Shown here: in pieces, positions 52,301-59,907 of the stretch
Layout of the letters: the number at the start of each line of letters is the position of its first letter
Position numbering within the stretch: the stretch's first letter is position 1
Origin: Clostridium sp. CAG:710
GTDB taxonomy: Bacteria > Bacillota_I > Bacilli_A > RF39 > UBA660
Direction: 5' to 3'
Length of the DNA: 64,000 bases
Assembly (NCBI GenBank): GCA_000432595.1
Contig: HF996851.1
Coordinates: 34,037-98,036 of the forward strand
Made by a program: the position numbers and the translations under genes
Notes under the pieces: generated by a model
Seen by the model: only the letters and a program-made list of their open reading frames with translations
Databases searched by the model: none
What the model was told of the DNA's origin: nothing

Positions 52301-53150
52301 TGGAATACAAAGAGGACGAGAAGATTCAGGTATAAGAAATCAATTTACTGATGATATATTAGCAATTTATAAGATGGTTGCTCATGAATTGATAGAAGTA
52401 GATGAAAAAGTTTATAAGGAATTACTCGATAGTAGTAAAATTACACAAGAACAATATGAGGGATTAAGATTAGGAAAAATTACAGCTGGTCTTGGATATA
52501 GTAATATAAAAGGATCATTAAAAACTTTGCCAATTGATAAAACAATTTTATCAAGACCATTACCTTTTGAAGGACCAGTCAAATTATCTAGAGGACTTTA
52601 TACTAGCGATTCTACTACTCAATATATTTTAGAAGAACGAGAAGATAGAAAAGATTTTGAGGGTGAAACACTTCCAGTGCACAGTGATACCTATATTGAA
52701 TATAGCGATTCTAATTTTGCAAAGAAATCTTTACTTACTTTGGAAAAATTAGAAATAGTTACCAAAGAAGATCCAAGGCATTTGGAAACAGCTGTTAGTG
52801 ATCATACTGATCCAGAACATCTTGTTACTGAAATAGCGAAAAACTATGAATTAAACCCGGAAACCACAAGAATAGTAATGAATCCCAATTTTGCTATTAT
52901 ATATGATGTCAATGATAATAAATTGGAAATAGGAGATTTGCTTTTTAACACTAAAATTAATAATGGAGAACAGCAAATGAATATTGAAAATCAAGTTGTA
53001 ATGCAAATAAGATTAGCATTAGAACAAATTGCTAATAATAAAGAAGTTGATATATCTAACCTAGATGAAAAACAAAAAGAAATGTATGCTAAGGTTACTG
53101 GTTTAACAGAAGAAATAGATATAGAAAGAGGTGTTGGTCATGCAAGATAA
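49314..53150 (+). CDS. 1278-residue unknown protein with internal repeats
   Basis: No signal peptide or membrane segment is seen. Residues 280-640 hold three imperfect repeats of about 121 residues, best kept in 'MPEDFKKEHPDLFLSQDTPE' (390) and 'MPEDFKKAHPDLFLSQDAPE' (511). Residues 905-1040 hold a compact domain with 'CCQRLGEPAEVCMEHS' (935-950), 'EIVAQSWVWRNKDVLCFDNI' (967-986) and 'QRGREDSGIRN', which recalls GNAT-type folds but is not a confident match. The C-terminus is acidic. I do not recognise the full protein. AGGAGAGG precedes ATG 49314. The stop lies within the ProA-like gene that follows. Confidence 0.8.
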   Translation: MDSKDKGLTLSQKIVTDAVLRKNDYNKREWLSRRYGKGRKLDQAFEKIFSSISYNGFKVELLLKLNAGDDRISDVIENEIDSTGDFHYIKNMILPEIRHVKDEKKRFDLIKKVDNKVITILGKNTNYENKYIFDLRDVTDYINDLSKMLEDFNEPEFILSFLSLDRYDLGSIVKKMSTLTIDEKLLSSFPKVAQTIDENNDAKIESICQYFYHLDDKQKLILINCMPENKLPYILLDSDFLCQLPSLKEKINNASNKDENDLKLLYEKISRFELSKDAPEGVKKMYYAHNYGRYSDILEQLKIPSNIEFLIEKNIDLNLIFSVKDNEQNYVNVNAIASQFDDKKDAIKTIALYKAITYYKDYVDSKDPKESIYQHIYNSIIAGSKYLENMPEDFKKEHPDLFLSQDTPEELRELLCNRGLTSEKLLEHPEWIDVLAEGSINLNAIFHFGRNHKINNEESINDFETRKETIKCIAIYKQMNCSLSSTIINKESIYQEMRSAILHGRAYPEDMPEDFKKAHPDLFLSQDAPEKLKNYFYDSNGGCFMSFKKIQEHKDWLPFITGKRLTASLLRDPTHNKKMMKYFEVFGEEKAIKLGISRTETIEQMVFSNQADLMKAWYDKTGQKFIPDFVIMQNFKIEEADKFLTSGKIWSNLMKIKSFTQTPEAREAMLKLAYSFGAFDQDQRGIKKLQDLLVGLPKKIDLEQAHIFEQIATQIDYNGQTDLIESLRQENVDIDFSKNIFEQIYRKNEDGSYTLTINAQSCPKSAQAIRGVLEKFREVPMLTPDKAHHYLGGFKLEYDSDFREFFLSNFDIIIGDSKYLSQISAIQRRFKEIKTRYSNVNLTLDLAMSYINNNKYENVNTGNERVTQVAGLQNYSQQDFEILQQIYNYGKQRTFSSIPRISSDKSVNLPSGTYHYEILRLDDPRAMSIGFESDCCQRLGEPAEVCMEHSMVDKNGRVFIITNTAGEIVAQSWVWRNKDVLCFDNIEVPDQKMWDNGIQRGREDSGIRNQFTDDILAIYKMVAHELIEVDEKVYKELLDSSKITQEQYEGLRLGKITAGLGYSNIKGSLKTLPIDKTILSRPLPFEGPVKLSRGLYTSDSTTQYILEEREDRKDFEGETLPVHSDTYIEYSDSNFAKKSLLTLEKLEIVTKEDPRHLETAVSDHTDPEHLVTEIAKNYELNPETTRIVMNPNFAIIYDVNDNKLEIGDLLFNTKINNGEQQMNIENQVVMQIRLALEQIANNKEVDISNLDEKQKEMYAKVTGLTEEIDIERGVGHAR

Positions 53151-54165
53151 TAATTTTGATAAAATAATATCAGATGCCCTACTAACAAATAAAAAAAATT
53201 TAAGTCAAAATATAAAACCAATAATAAATCAAATAAGTAAAGTAATTAAAGATAATAAGAAAATAATTAAGCAAGCAAACGAGATAGACAAAAAAAATAA
53301 CAATGGTTTTTTGATGGATTTTAATGTCATTGATAATATATTAGAAAATCTATCAAAAGAAGATATTTTATATGGTAAAGTAGTATTACAGCAAAAAGAT
53401 GATGATAAAAAGATTATTTACGGAAAAGAAATTCTGGACTATGGCAACATCGTGGTTATAAATGATGGAAATCCATATGTAACTATAGAAATGGCTTTGA
53501 GAAATATAATGGCTGGAAATACTACAATATTTTCAAATAAAGGATATATGTATGGTACTAATCGATTATTAATACAAATGATCCAGGCAGTATTAGAACA
53601 ATTTAATATTTCAAAAAGCCTAATACAATTAGCAATCACTGAAGATTTTACGGAAATCTTATCCAATTATGCTAATATTGACCTAGTTGTATGTATTGGA
53701 GATCACGATTTACAAAATCAAATACTAAGCAAATCAAAAAACAAAACAATTATAAGCGGATATGAAAATTTTGATTTATATATTGATGATATAACTCATG
53801 CTGACTTTATAAACAAAATCATGAATTTAGGTTTGAACATTCAGATGTATGTAAATGATAATATAAAATCAAATTATCCTGATGCTATTAAAGTAAATGA
53901 CATTGATGAAGCAATCGCCCAAATCAATTATATTGGAAATAGATATGCAGCTTCTATATTTACAACATCAGAAGCTAATGCATCAGAATTTATAAAAAAG
54001 GTAAAATCTAAAATAGTTACCGTCAATACAAGTCCAACCATAGAAAGAATGATAGATATAAATCAAGCAGATTTGGTTAATGAAAAGACAATAATTTATC
54101 CGATGAGTTATAAATTTGATAAAACAACTCAAAAGATATATATAAAAGAAAAAGAAACAGAATAA
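53140..54165 (+). CDS. ProA-like (aldehyde dehydrogenase superfamily) protein without catalytic cysteine
   Basis: The protein has 341 residues. It follows the gamma-glutamyl phosphate reductase plan: 'ILDYGNIVVINDGNPYVTIEMALRNIMAGNTTIF', 'NIDLVVCIG', 'TIISGYENFDLYIDD' (GNCHVYVD in ProA), 'DIDEAIAQINYIGNRYAASIF' and 'VTVNTSPTIERMID'. The stretch that carries the catalytic Cys in ProA (PSVCNAAE) is missing or reads 'MNLGLNIQMYVN', so it probably is not a reductase. AAAGAGGTG selects ATG 53140, which overlaps the large upstream gene by 11 bases; the two form one operon. Confidence 0.72.
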   Translation: MQDNNFDKIISDALLTNKKNLSQNIKPIINQISKVIKDNKKIIKQANEIDKKNNNGFLMDFNVIDNILENLSKEDILYGKVVLQQKDDDKKIIYGKEILDYGNIVVINDGNPYVTIEMALRNIMAGNTTIFSNKGYMYGTNRLLIQMIQAVLEQFNISKSLIQLAITEDFTEILSNYANIDLVVCIGDHDLQNQILSKSKNKTIISGYENFDLYIDDITHADFINKIMNLGLNIQMYVNDNIKSNYPDAIKVNDIDEAIAQINYIGNRYAASIFTTSEANASEFIKKVKSKIVTVNTSPTIERMIDINQADLVNEKTIIYPMSYKFDKTTQKIYIKEKETE

Positions 54166-54218
54166 GCAATACTATCATATAAAATATATATTATAGTTAG
54201 AGAAAGGAGATAAGATTT

Positions 54219-54386
54219 CTGGTTAGAGCAAAAGAAATCATTGATAGTGATATATCAAAGGATTATAAGTGGGGTATAATTCGTGCAGTCGCTGAATTTA
54301 TTTCAAGAGAAAAAGAACGACGAGATGAATCTTTAGTGGCAAGGCAAAAAAGTGATTTTTTGGAGCTTTTGGAGAAAGGTAAATAA
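54219..54386 (+). CDS. Small protein with a probable CTG start
   Basis: An open frame of 55 codons runs from CTG 54219 to TAA 54386. It reads 'VRAKEIIDSDISKDYKWGI' and 'RAVAEFISREKERRDES', then ends 'DFLELLEKGK'. AAGGAG (54204-54209) lies nine bases before CTG, and a stop at 54198 closes the frame upstream, so no ATG, GTG or TTG serves as start. The helical, charged sequence looks like a real short protein. A hairpin overlaps its stop. The family is unknown. Confidence 0.5.
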   Translation: MVRAKEIIDSDISKDYKWGIIRAVAEFISREKERRDESLVARQKSDFLELLEKGK

Positions 54387-54402
54387 GCTTTTCTCTTTTT
54401 TA
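54371..54402 (+). terminator. Terminator after the small gene
   Basis: GGAGAAA and TTTCTC pair around the stop region and run into T residues. Confidence 0.6.
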
Positions 54403-54413
54403 AACTAATTTTA

Positions 54414-54443
54414 TTGCAAGTATCCCCAATTTAGTTGTATAAT
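54414..54443 (+). promoter_or_regulatory. Promoter of the third TasA-like gene
   Basis: TTGCAA (54414-54419), an 18-bp spacer and TATAAT (54438-54443). Confidence 0.65.
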
Positions 54444-54467
54444 ATTGTTATAGTCAGGAGTGATGAT

Positions 54468-54980
54468 ATGAAAAACACTAAGAAAAAAACATTTGTTATA
54501 GCAATATTGTGTATTGCACTTGTTCTAATGGGAACAGGATATGCAATACTTTCCACCTCATTAAACATTAGCGGTACAAATACTGTTTCTGGTAAATGGG
54601 ATATACATATAGAAAGCATAAATGCAACCAGTGTTGGAGGAACTGCAGTAGCTAAAAATGTAATTATTGGTGATGATAAATTATCCGCTGAATTTAGTGC
54701 TGATCTATTTGGAAATAATGATTATGTAGAATATACAGTTATTATAAAAAATGCTGGTAATATTCCGGCTAAATTATCAGATATAGCTACTAGTGTTACT
54801 AATTCTAGTGAATTTATTAAGTTTACAAATACCGCGGTTAAAGATAAAACTTTAGCTCCTGAAGCGACTGATTCATTTACAGTAAAAATTGCAGTTAATA
54901 ATCCAAATAATGCTGAATTAGTTGATGTTACTAATGCAACTTATAAAATAGATTTAACTTATATACAAAATGTCTCATAG
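54468..54980 (+). CDS. Short exported TasA/camelysin-like protein
   Basis: The protein has 170 residues, only the leader plus one TasA-like domain. Leader: 'KKKTFVIAILCIALVLMG' with 'GYAILSTSLNISGTN'. Body: 'VEYTVIIKNAGNIPAKLSDI' and a C-terminal 'TYKIDLTYIQ', the same plan as the first 170 residues of its longer paralogues. It probably needs SipW for release and may polymerise into fibres. AGGAGTGATGAT selects ATG 54468. A membrane protein gene follows within 26 bases. Confidence 0.85.
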   Translation: MKNTKKKTFVIAILCIALVLMGTGYAILSTSLNISGTNTVSGKWDIHIESINATSVGGTAVAKNVIIGDDKLSAEFSADLFGNNDYVEYTVIIKNAGNIPAKLSDIATSVTNSSEFIKFTNTAVKDKTLAPEATDSFTVKIAVNNPNNAELVDVTNATYKIDLTYIQNVS

Positions 54981-55006
54981 TATAGATAATTATTGGAGGA
55001 ATCAAA

Positions 55007-55783
55007 ATGGAAAGAGAATTATTTAAAAATTATTTTAAAAAAATAAATTCTCTTTTTATTATGCTATTAATGTCTATAGTTTTATTAATCTTATTTGCTA
55101 GTTCTTCATATAGAATTTTATATAAAGAAAAACTAACTATCAATTTTGATAAATATCCTGCTAGTAATAATATAAATATTACAAAAAGTAATTGCGTTAA
55201 AAATATAATAACAGATACTATTAATGATAGTAAAAAATATATATTTTTTAAGGAAGAAGTAAATAGTGAGTCAAATATACTAAAAAAGATAGATTCTAAT
55301 ATTAACACTATAAAAAAAGAATTAAACTATAATGGAGATAATAGTGTTCTTAGAAGCATACTTTTTAATGAAATAAATGATATTTCTATTAAATTAAATT
55401 CATTTTTAAATGAAAATACAGAAATTTATATTAACTTTTTAATACTATTTTCAACAGGTAGTGCATTTATAACTTTAATTATAATCTTTTCTATTCTTTT
55501 ATTAATTTTAATGCTTATAAATAAAGATTTTTCTTGGATGAAAAACGTAAGTAATGTATTTATGGTAATTACTATGTCCTATTTATTAGCTAGTTTTATA
55601 TTAACTATAATATTTTCATATTCTGCTAGATTACCTATTTTTGATATAAGAATAGAATTTCTAAGAGTAATATCAAATGTTATTTTCAATAATCAAGTAA
55701 AAATATGGATACTCTTACTTACATCTGGAGTAATTTATAGAATTCTATATATTATATTTAATAAAACTATTAAAAACTCATAA
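55007..55783 (+). CDS. Unknown membrane protein with an outer loop
   Basis: The protein has 258 residues: one helix near 14-34, a polar region of about 105 residues, then three helices (about 143-168, 180-205 and 225-250). The plan (helix, outer domain, three helices) resembles a small envelope sensor or export-accessory protein. The family is not recognised. GGAGG precedes ATG 55007; it probably shares a transcript with the TasA-like gene. Confidence 0.65.
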   Translation: MERELFKNYFKKINSLFIMLLMSIVLLILFASSSYRILYKEKLTINFDKYPASNNINITKSNCVKNIITDTINDSKKYIFFKEEVNSESNILKKIDSNINTIKKELNYNGDNSVLRSILFNEINDISIKLNSFLNENTEIYINFLILFSTGSAFITLIIIFSILLLILMLINKDFSWMKNVSNVFMVITMSYLLASFILTIIFSYSARLPIFDIRIEFLRVISNVIFNNQVKIWILLLTSGVIYRILYIIFNKTIKNS

Positions 55784-55802
55784 ACTTTATTAGGTGGTTA
55801 TT

Positions 55803-56036
55803 TTGAGATTATCTGATTTACAAAGTAAAACAATTGTAAGTATAACTGATGGAAGAAATGTTGGTAACATAATAGATGTTAAGGTTGATATTCCAACTGG
55901 CACGATTATATCTTTGGTGATAGAGGCAAATAAAAGCTTTTTCTCATTTTCTAATAAAGGGCTTGATACTGAAATACCATGGAAGAAGATTACCAAAATT
56001 GGAGAAGATGTTATACTAGTTAATTTTGATTCATAA
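55803..56036 (+). CDS. YlmC/YmxH family PRC-barrel protein
   Basis: The protein has 77 residues. 'RLSDLQSKTIVSITDGRNVGNIIDVKVD' and 'EIPWKKITKIGEDVILVNF' match the YlmC/YmxH family, whose members are linked to sporulation in Bacillus but also occur in non-spore formers. I take TTG 55803 as start because family members begin with an RLSEL-like sequence; GTG 55794 in frame is possible. TAGGTGG is the ribosome site. Confidence 0.87.
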   Translation: MRLSDLQSKTIVSITDGRNVGNIIDVKVDIPTGTIISLVIEANKSFFSFSNKGLDTEIPWKKITKIGEDVILVNFDS

Positions 56037-56045
56037 TTATTTTTG

Positions 56046-56068
56046 TAGACAATATGTCTACTTTTTTT
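56046..56068 (+). terminator. Terminator after the YlmC-like gene
   Basis: GTAGACA and TGTCTAC pair around ATA and run into T residues. Confidence 0.8.
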
Positions 56069-56139
56069 AATTTCAGATAAAAAAAGTATTCAAAACGTTA
56101 AAAATATGATATTATTTAATTAATGATAGGAGAGTAATT

Positions 56140-56847
56140 ATGAATAATGTAAAAACTAATAAAAAAAATAAAGAGATTAAAAATGTTAATTCTATTAAAG
56201 AACTAGAAGCACATAAAAAAGCTGGATTAACAATCATTTTTATTGCAGTTATTATATTAATTATTGCATTATGTAGTTTTTCTGTTTTATTTAGTGGAAT
56301 TGATTATGGTAACGGAAACACCTCAATATCTGGAGAATCAAAGTATGCAACTGTTAAGGTACCAAGTGAAAAAGCAAAAGAGGTCTTTGATTTAAATTAT
56401 TTTTCAGATTTAACTTTAATTTCTCAAACAATTGCACGTGGAACTAATTGGATTGAGCTTTGTACTGATTCAGAAAAGGAAATAGATGGAGAAATTTATA
56501 TAAAGTCATGCGATAAGTTATATAGTAGCGTAGAAGATGTAAAAAAATCATTCTCTGATATTGCAACTACCAAATATATTGATAGTCTTATGGGAAAAGA
56601 TTATATTGATTATGATGGATCACTATATGTAAAATCATACAGCAATAATATAGATGAAAAATATATTGAAATGGCATCATATAAAGTGGTAGAATCTACA
56701 TCCGATAAAATATCTTATTTAGTTAAAAGTAGATATGGAGAACTAGGTTGTAGTACTTCTTGTAAATATGAATACAAAGAACACAAGTTTACTTTGGTAA
56801 ATGAAAATAATAAATGGAAAGTATCAGAATTTGATATGCCATATTAA
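56140..56847 (+). CDS. Single-pass membrane protein with outer domain
   Basis: The protein has 235 residues. A basic N-terminal tail (1-28) is followed by one helix (about 29-52) and an outer domain with two Cys pairs, 'ELCTDSEKEIDGEIYIKSCD' and 'GELGCSTSCKYEY', that could form disulfides. The ending 'FTLVNENNKWKVSEFDMPY' resembles small lipoprotein-like beta domains. The function is unknown. AGGAGAG precedes ATG 56140. Confidence 0.68.
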   Translation: MNNVKTNKKNKEIKNVNSIKELEAHKKAGLTIIFIAVIILIIALCSFSVLFSGIDYGNGNTSISGESKYATVKVPSEKAKEVFDLNYFSDLTLISQTIARGTNWIELCTDSEKEIDGEIYIKSCDKLYSSVEDVKKSFSDIATTKYIDSLMGKDYIDYDGSLYVKSYSNNIDEKYIEMASYKVVESTSDKISYLVKSRYGELGCSTSCKYEYKEHKFTLVNENNKWKVSEFDMPY

Positions 56848-56894
56848 TAAAGAGTATAAATATAAATAGTACTCATCTCTAGCGAGGGAATAAT

Positions 56895-58043
56895 ATGAAA
56901 TATAATTTAGAACTAGTAAAGAAATATTTAGATGAATCTGACTTTGAAGCATTAAATAACATATTATATGCGATTATGAATAAGGGTGAACATACTCTAG
57001 AAGATTTAACAATTTTAGAGTTTTTATCAGATGATCCTAGAATTAATAAAGAATCAGCACAAGTAGTAAAAGAATATTCAAATAAAGTAGTAGAAGAATT
57101 AAAAGAAAAGCAAATCTTAGAAGCCGAAGAAATAAAAGAAGAAGCTGTAGAAGAAGAAAAAAAGAAAGAAGAAGTAGTAACACCTTTAGTAGAAGAACCT
57201 AATAAACTAGAGAAAGTAGAACCTATAACAAATAATTCTAAGCCTATATCAGAAGAAGATGCTAAAAGAAATAAATATGAGGAAGAATATAAAGCATATT
57301 TATCTTCTAAATTTATTTTGTATGGTCTAACAATAAAAGAGTTATCATTTGATAAATCCGAACCACATATAACTTTTGATAATACTAAAGAAGCAAAAAA
57401 TGTTATCGATAATTTAATGCTTAATCTATATCAAAATGCAAAAGATATACCTAATTTAGGCTTCGATTTAACTAAATTATGGACTACTGGTGAAGAATTC
57501 TTTACTGTTTCATTAGCATCTGGACAGCCGCTTAATAATAATTCAATAATGGATATGTTTCAAAACGTTGAAAAAATAGTTGATAATACAGAAAAAGATA
57601 AAAATTATGAAGAATTATTACCAAGTAACTTGCAAAATATGAAGGCATTATATTCAGGTCATACACCAGATGTACCTAATGAAAATTTCAGAATAGGCTA
57701 TGTTAATGTTAATGGTGAAGATAATTTCTATGTTGTATCTAGTTCAAAAGAAAAATCAATTAGATTAACAGAAGAGATGGGATTTATACCAAGAACTATT
57801 GGAGAAAGCAATGTTGTATCTATTGATACTGGAAAGCAAAATCCAGAAAAGATAGATGCTGTTAGTGAAGATCTTTCTACTACATTAAAGAAAGAACCAC
57901 CCAAAGTTTATACATTAAAACCAAATCCAAGAAATGTATCTGTACCTAATGCAGCATACTCTAATATAAAAAATATAACACTTATAATTGTACTCGTTAT
58001 CGCAGTTATAATCGCAGTTTCAGTTATGACATTGAGAGGGTAA
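56895..58043 (+). CDS. Tail-anchored acidic protein
   Basis: The protein has 382 residues. Residues 1-70 are helical, 70-130 an acidic Glu/Lys-rich linker, 135-330 a globular unknown domain ('YLSSKFILYGLTIKEL', 'NLGFDLTKLWTTGEEFF') and 360-380 one C-terminal membrane helix, so most of it faces the cytosol. GCGAGGG precedes ATG 56895. It is followed after one base by a two-helix protein and then a TasA-like protein, which suggests a cytosolic-side role in an envelope assembly. Confidence 0.68.
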   Translation: MKYNLELVKKYLDESDFEALNNILYAIMNKGEHTLEDLTILEFLSDDPRINKESAQVVKEYSNKVVEELKEKQILEAEEIKEEAVEEEKKKEEVVTPLVEEPNKLEKVEPITNNSKPISEEDAKRNKYEEEYKAYLSSKFILYGLTIKELSFDKSEPHITFDNTKEAKNVIDNLMLNLYQNAKDIPNLGFDLTKLWTTGEEFFTVSLASGQPLNNNSIMDMFQNVEKIVDNTEKDKNYEELLPSNLQNMKALYSGHTPDVPNENFRIGYVNVNGEDNFYVVSSSKEKSIRLTEEMGFIPRTIGESNVVSIDTGKQNPEKIDAVSEDLSTTLKKEPPKVYTLKPNPRNVSVPNAAYSNIKNITLIIVLVIAVIIAVSVMTLRG

Positions 58044-58044
58044 G

Positions 58045-58296
58045 ATGACAAAAATTACAAATAATGATGAAAAATATAATGCATATAAAAAAAGAAAAAT
58101 ACTTAGAATACTAATAATTATTTTATGTATTGCAACTATTGCTTTAGCAATATTATCCTTAATTTTTAAATTTAGTTGCATATATGCATTAGTAGTATTT
58201 TTAATAATGGCAGTACTAAGAAGTTATAGAGATAAACTAGATTTTAATAAGGAAACTAAGAATAAAGAAGGGATAAGTGTTGAAAAAAAGAAATAA
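58045..58296 (+). CDS. Small two-helix membrane protein
   Basis: The protein has 83 residues with two helices (about 20-40 and 46-62) between basic ends; no family is recognised. It starts one base after the preceding stop and its end overlaps the TasA-like gene by 17 bases, so it is part of one translation-coupled unit. GAGAGG is the ribosome site. Confidence 0.65.
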   Translation: MTKITNNDEKYNAYKKRKILRILIIILCIATIALAILSLIFKFSCIYALVVFLIMAVLRSYRDKLDFNKETKNKEGISVEKKK

Positions 58297-59827
58297 AAAG
58301 AATTTAATTATTGGTCTTTTATGTACATTACTTTTATTTATGGGTACAGGATATGCAGTAATGATGCAGAAATTAACTGTAAGTGGTACAGCTAAAGTAA
58401 AAGGTGTATGGGATGTACATATAAGTAGCATAGATGTTACAAGTAAAAAAGGAATGGCAAAGAGTAATGGTACTTCATTTGATAATTTAAAAGCAACTTT
58501 TTCTTCAGAAATGTTTGCACCAGGTGATTATATTGAATATTCAGTAACAGTTAAAAACGCCGGTAATATTGATGCTATTTTAAAGTCTGTAGTTTTAACT
58601 GATACAAATAAAGAGAGCTCAATACTTACATATAACAACTTTGAAAGCGATACCGTTTTAAAACCAGAAACTAGTAAAAGTTTTACAATATGGTTTAAGT
58701 TTGATGAGAATGCAACTACGATACCTAAAGATAATAAACTTGAGTATAATTTAAACCTTATATATGAACAACATGATGGTAGTGAGGTAGTAAAAAGTGC
58801 AGTTTTAAAGGTTGGTGATTATGTAAGATATAAATCAACTAAAACAGGTGAGTATCAAGGGATTGATTCGTCCGCCTCATTTACGGCAAGGACAACAGAA
58901 AGTGGTTTGGGATGGGATTCTGGAATTGCTAGAGACATTGATACTAATTACTGGAGAGTTTTAAGTATTGAAGGCGATAAAGTTACATTAATAAGTGCAT
59001 CTGCATCCAACCCAACCGCGAGAGCAACAACTGGTGAGGATTCATGGGGTAGGTTAATCCTTAAAGGTGAACAACTATATAATAATGGTGTAGAAATATT
59101 AAATTCAATGTGTGACTTTTTATATACTACTGAATTTGGTAATGCAAGAAGTATAAACATAGATGACTTGAATAAACTAGCTGGATATACTCCTGCTTCA
59201 CCAACCAAACAGACAATAACAAATTTAAGTAATGCTTACTATCCAAATAGATTTAGAGATGATTATGGTTCAGCAATAGATACCGACACACAAAATACAA
59301 ATGGTTATAAACCAAGTGTATCAGGTATTAATAAATCTGATTCTAATATATCAAATAATTATGTATCTAAAGTTAGTAATGAAGAAAGATATGCCTATGT
59401 TGGAGCATCAGTTGCGACTAAATCATTAACTTTCTATGATAATTCATATTCTTATACAGTAACTGCTGATGCGAATGGAGAATTAATTACAGATTTAGTG
59501 TTTGGAGATGATAGAACTTCTACTAAAGGTGCTAGTACATATTGGATTGCTACTCGTAGTATTCATTATAATGGAGCACAGGCATGGTTTACTATGTTCT
59601 ATTCATTACCTACATCTAACCAAATAACATATGATGGTTATCCTTATGCTAGCGATAATTATGGTATAACTACTAGTTCAACAAAAGCAAATCAAAGAGC
59701 GCATTTCTTAAGACCAATAGTAGAATTAAAATTAAATGTTAAGATTAATACAAAACTTATTGATCAAGATAATAATGGTACTATACAAAATGGTACCAAA
59801 GAAGAACCATGGACTATATCTTGGTAA
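58280..59827 (+). CDS. Exported TasA/SipW-type surface protein, long form
   Basis: The protein has 515 residues. Leader 'KNLIIGLLCTLLLFMG' with 'GYAVMMQKLTVSGTA', TasA-like domain (40-170) with 'SSEMFAPGDYIEYSVTVKN' and 'GNIDAILKSV', and a C-terminal surface domain (180-515) with 'VGDYVRYKSTKTGEYQG', 'NYWRVLSIEGDKVTLIS' and 'HFLRPIVELKLNVKI', the DUF6273-like plan of the 13479 paralogue. GAAGGGA (58268-58274) favours TTG 58280; GTG 58277 is possible. It overlaps the two-helix gene, which may assist its export or anchoring. Confidence 0.85.
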   Translation: MKKRNKKNLIIGLLCTLLLFMGTGYAVMMQKLTVSGTAKVKGVWDVHISSIDVTSKKGMAKSNGTSFDNLKATFSSEMFAPGDYIEYSVTVKNAGNIDAILKSVVLTDTNKESSILTYNNFESDTVLKPETSKSFTIWFKFDENATTIPKDNKLEYNLNLIYEQHDGSEVVKSAVLKVGDYVRYKSTKTGEYQGIDSSASFTARTTESGLGWDSGIARDIDTNYWRVLSIEGDKVTLISASASNPTARATTGEDSWGRLILKGEQLYNNGVEILNSMCDFLYTTEFGNARSINIDDLNKLAGYTPASPTKQTITNLSNAYYPNRFRDDYGSAIDTDTQNTNGYKPSVSGINKSDSNISNNYVSKVSNEERYAYVGASVATKSLTFYDNSYSYTVTADANGELITDLVFGDDRTSTKGASTYWIATRSIHYNGAQAWFTMFYSLPTSNQITYDGYPYASDNYGITTSSTKANQRAHFLRPIVELKLNVKINTKLIDQDNNGTIQNGTKEEPWTISW

Positions 59828-59856
59828 TAGTCACATGGTTTTTCTTTTAAAATATC

Positions 59857-59885
59857 TTGAATAAAGTAGATTAATAATATATAAT
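59857..59885 (+). promoter_or_regulatory. Trigger factor promoter
   Basis: TTGAAT (59857-59862), a 17-bp spacer and TATAAT (59880-59885). Confidence 0.65.
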
Positions 59886-59907
59886 AATAAAAGTATTGGA
59901 GGAAATT

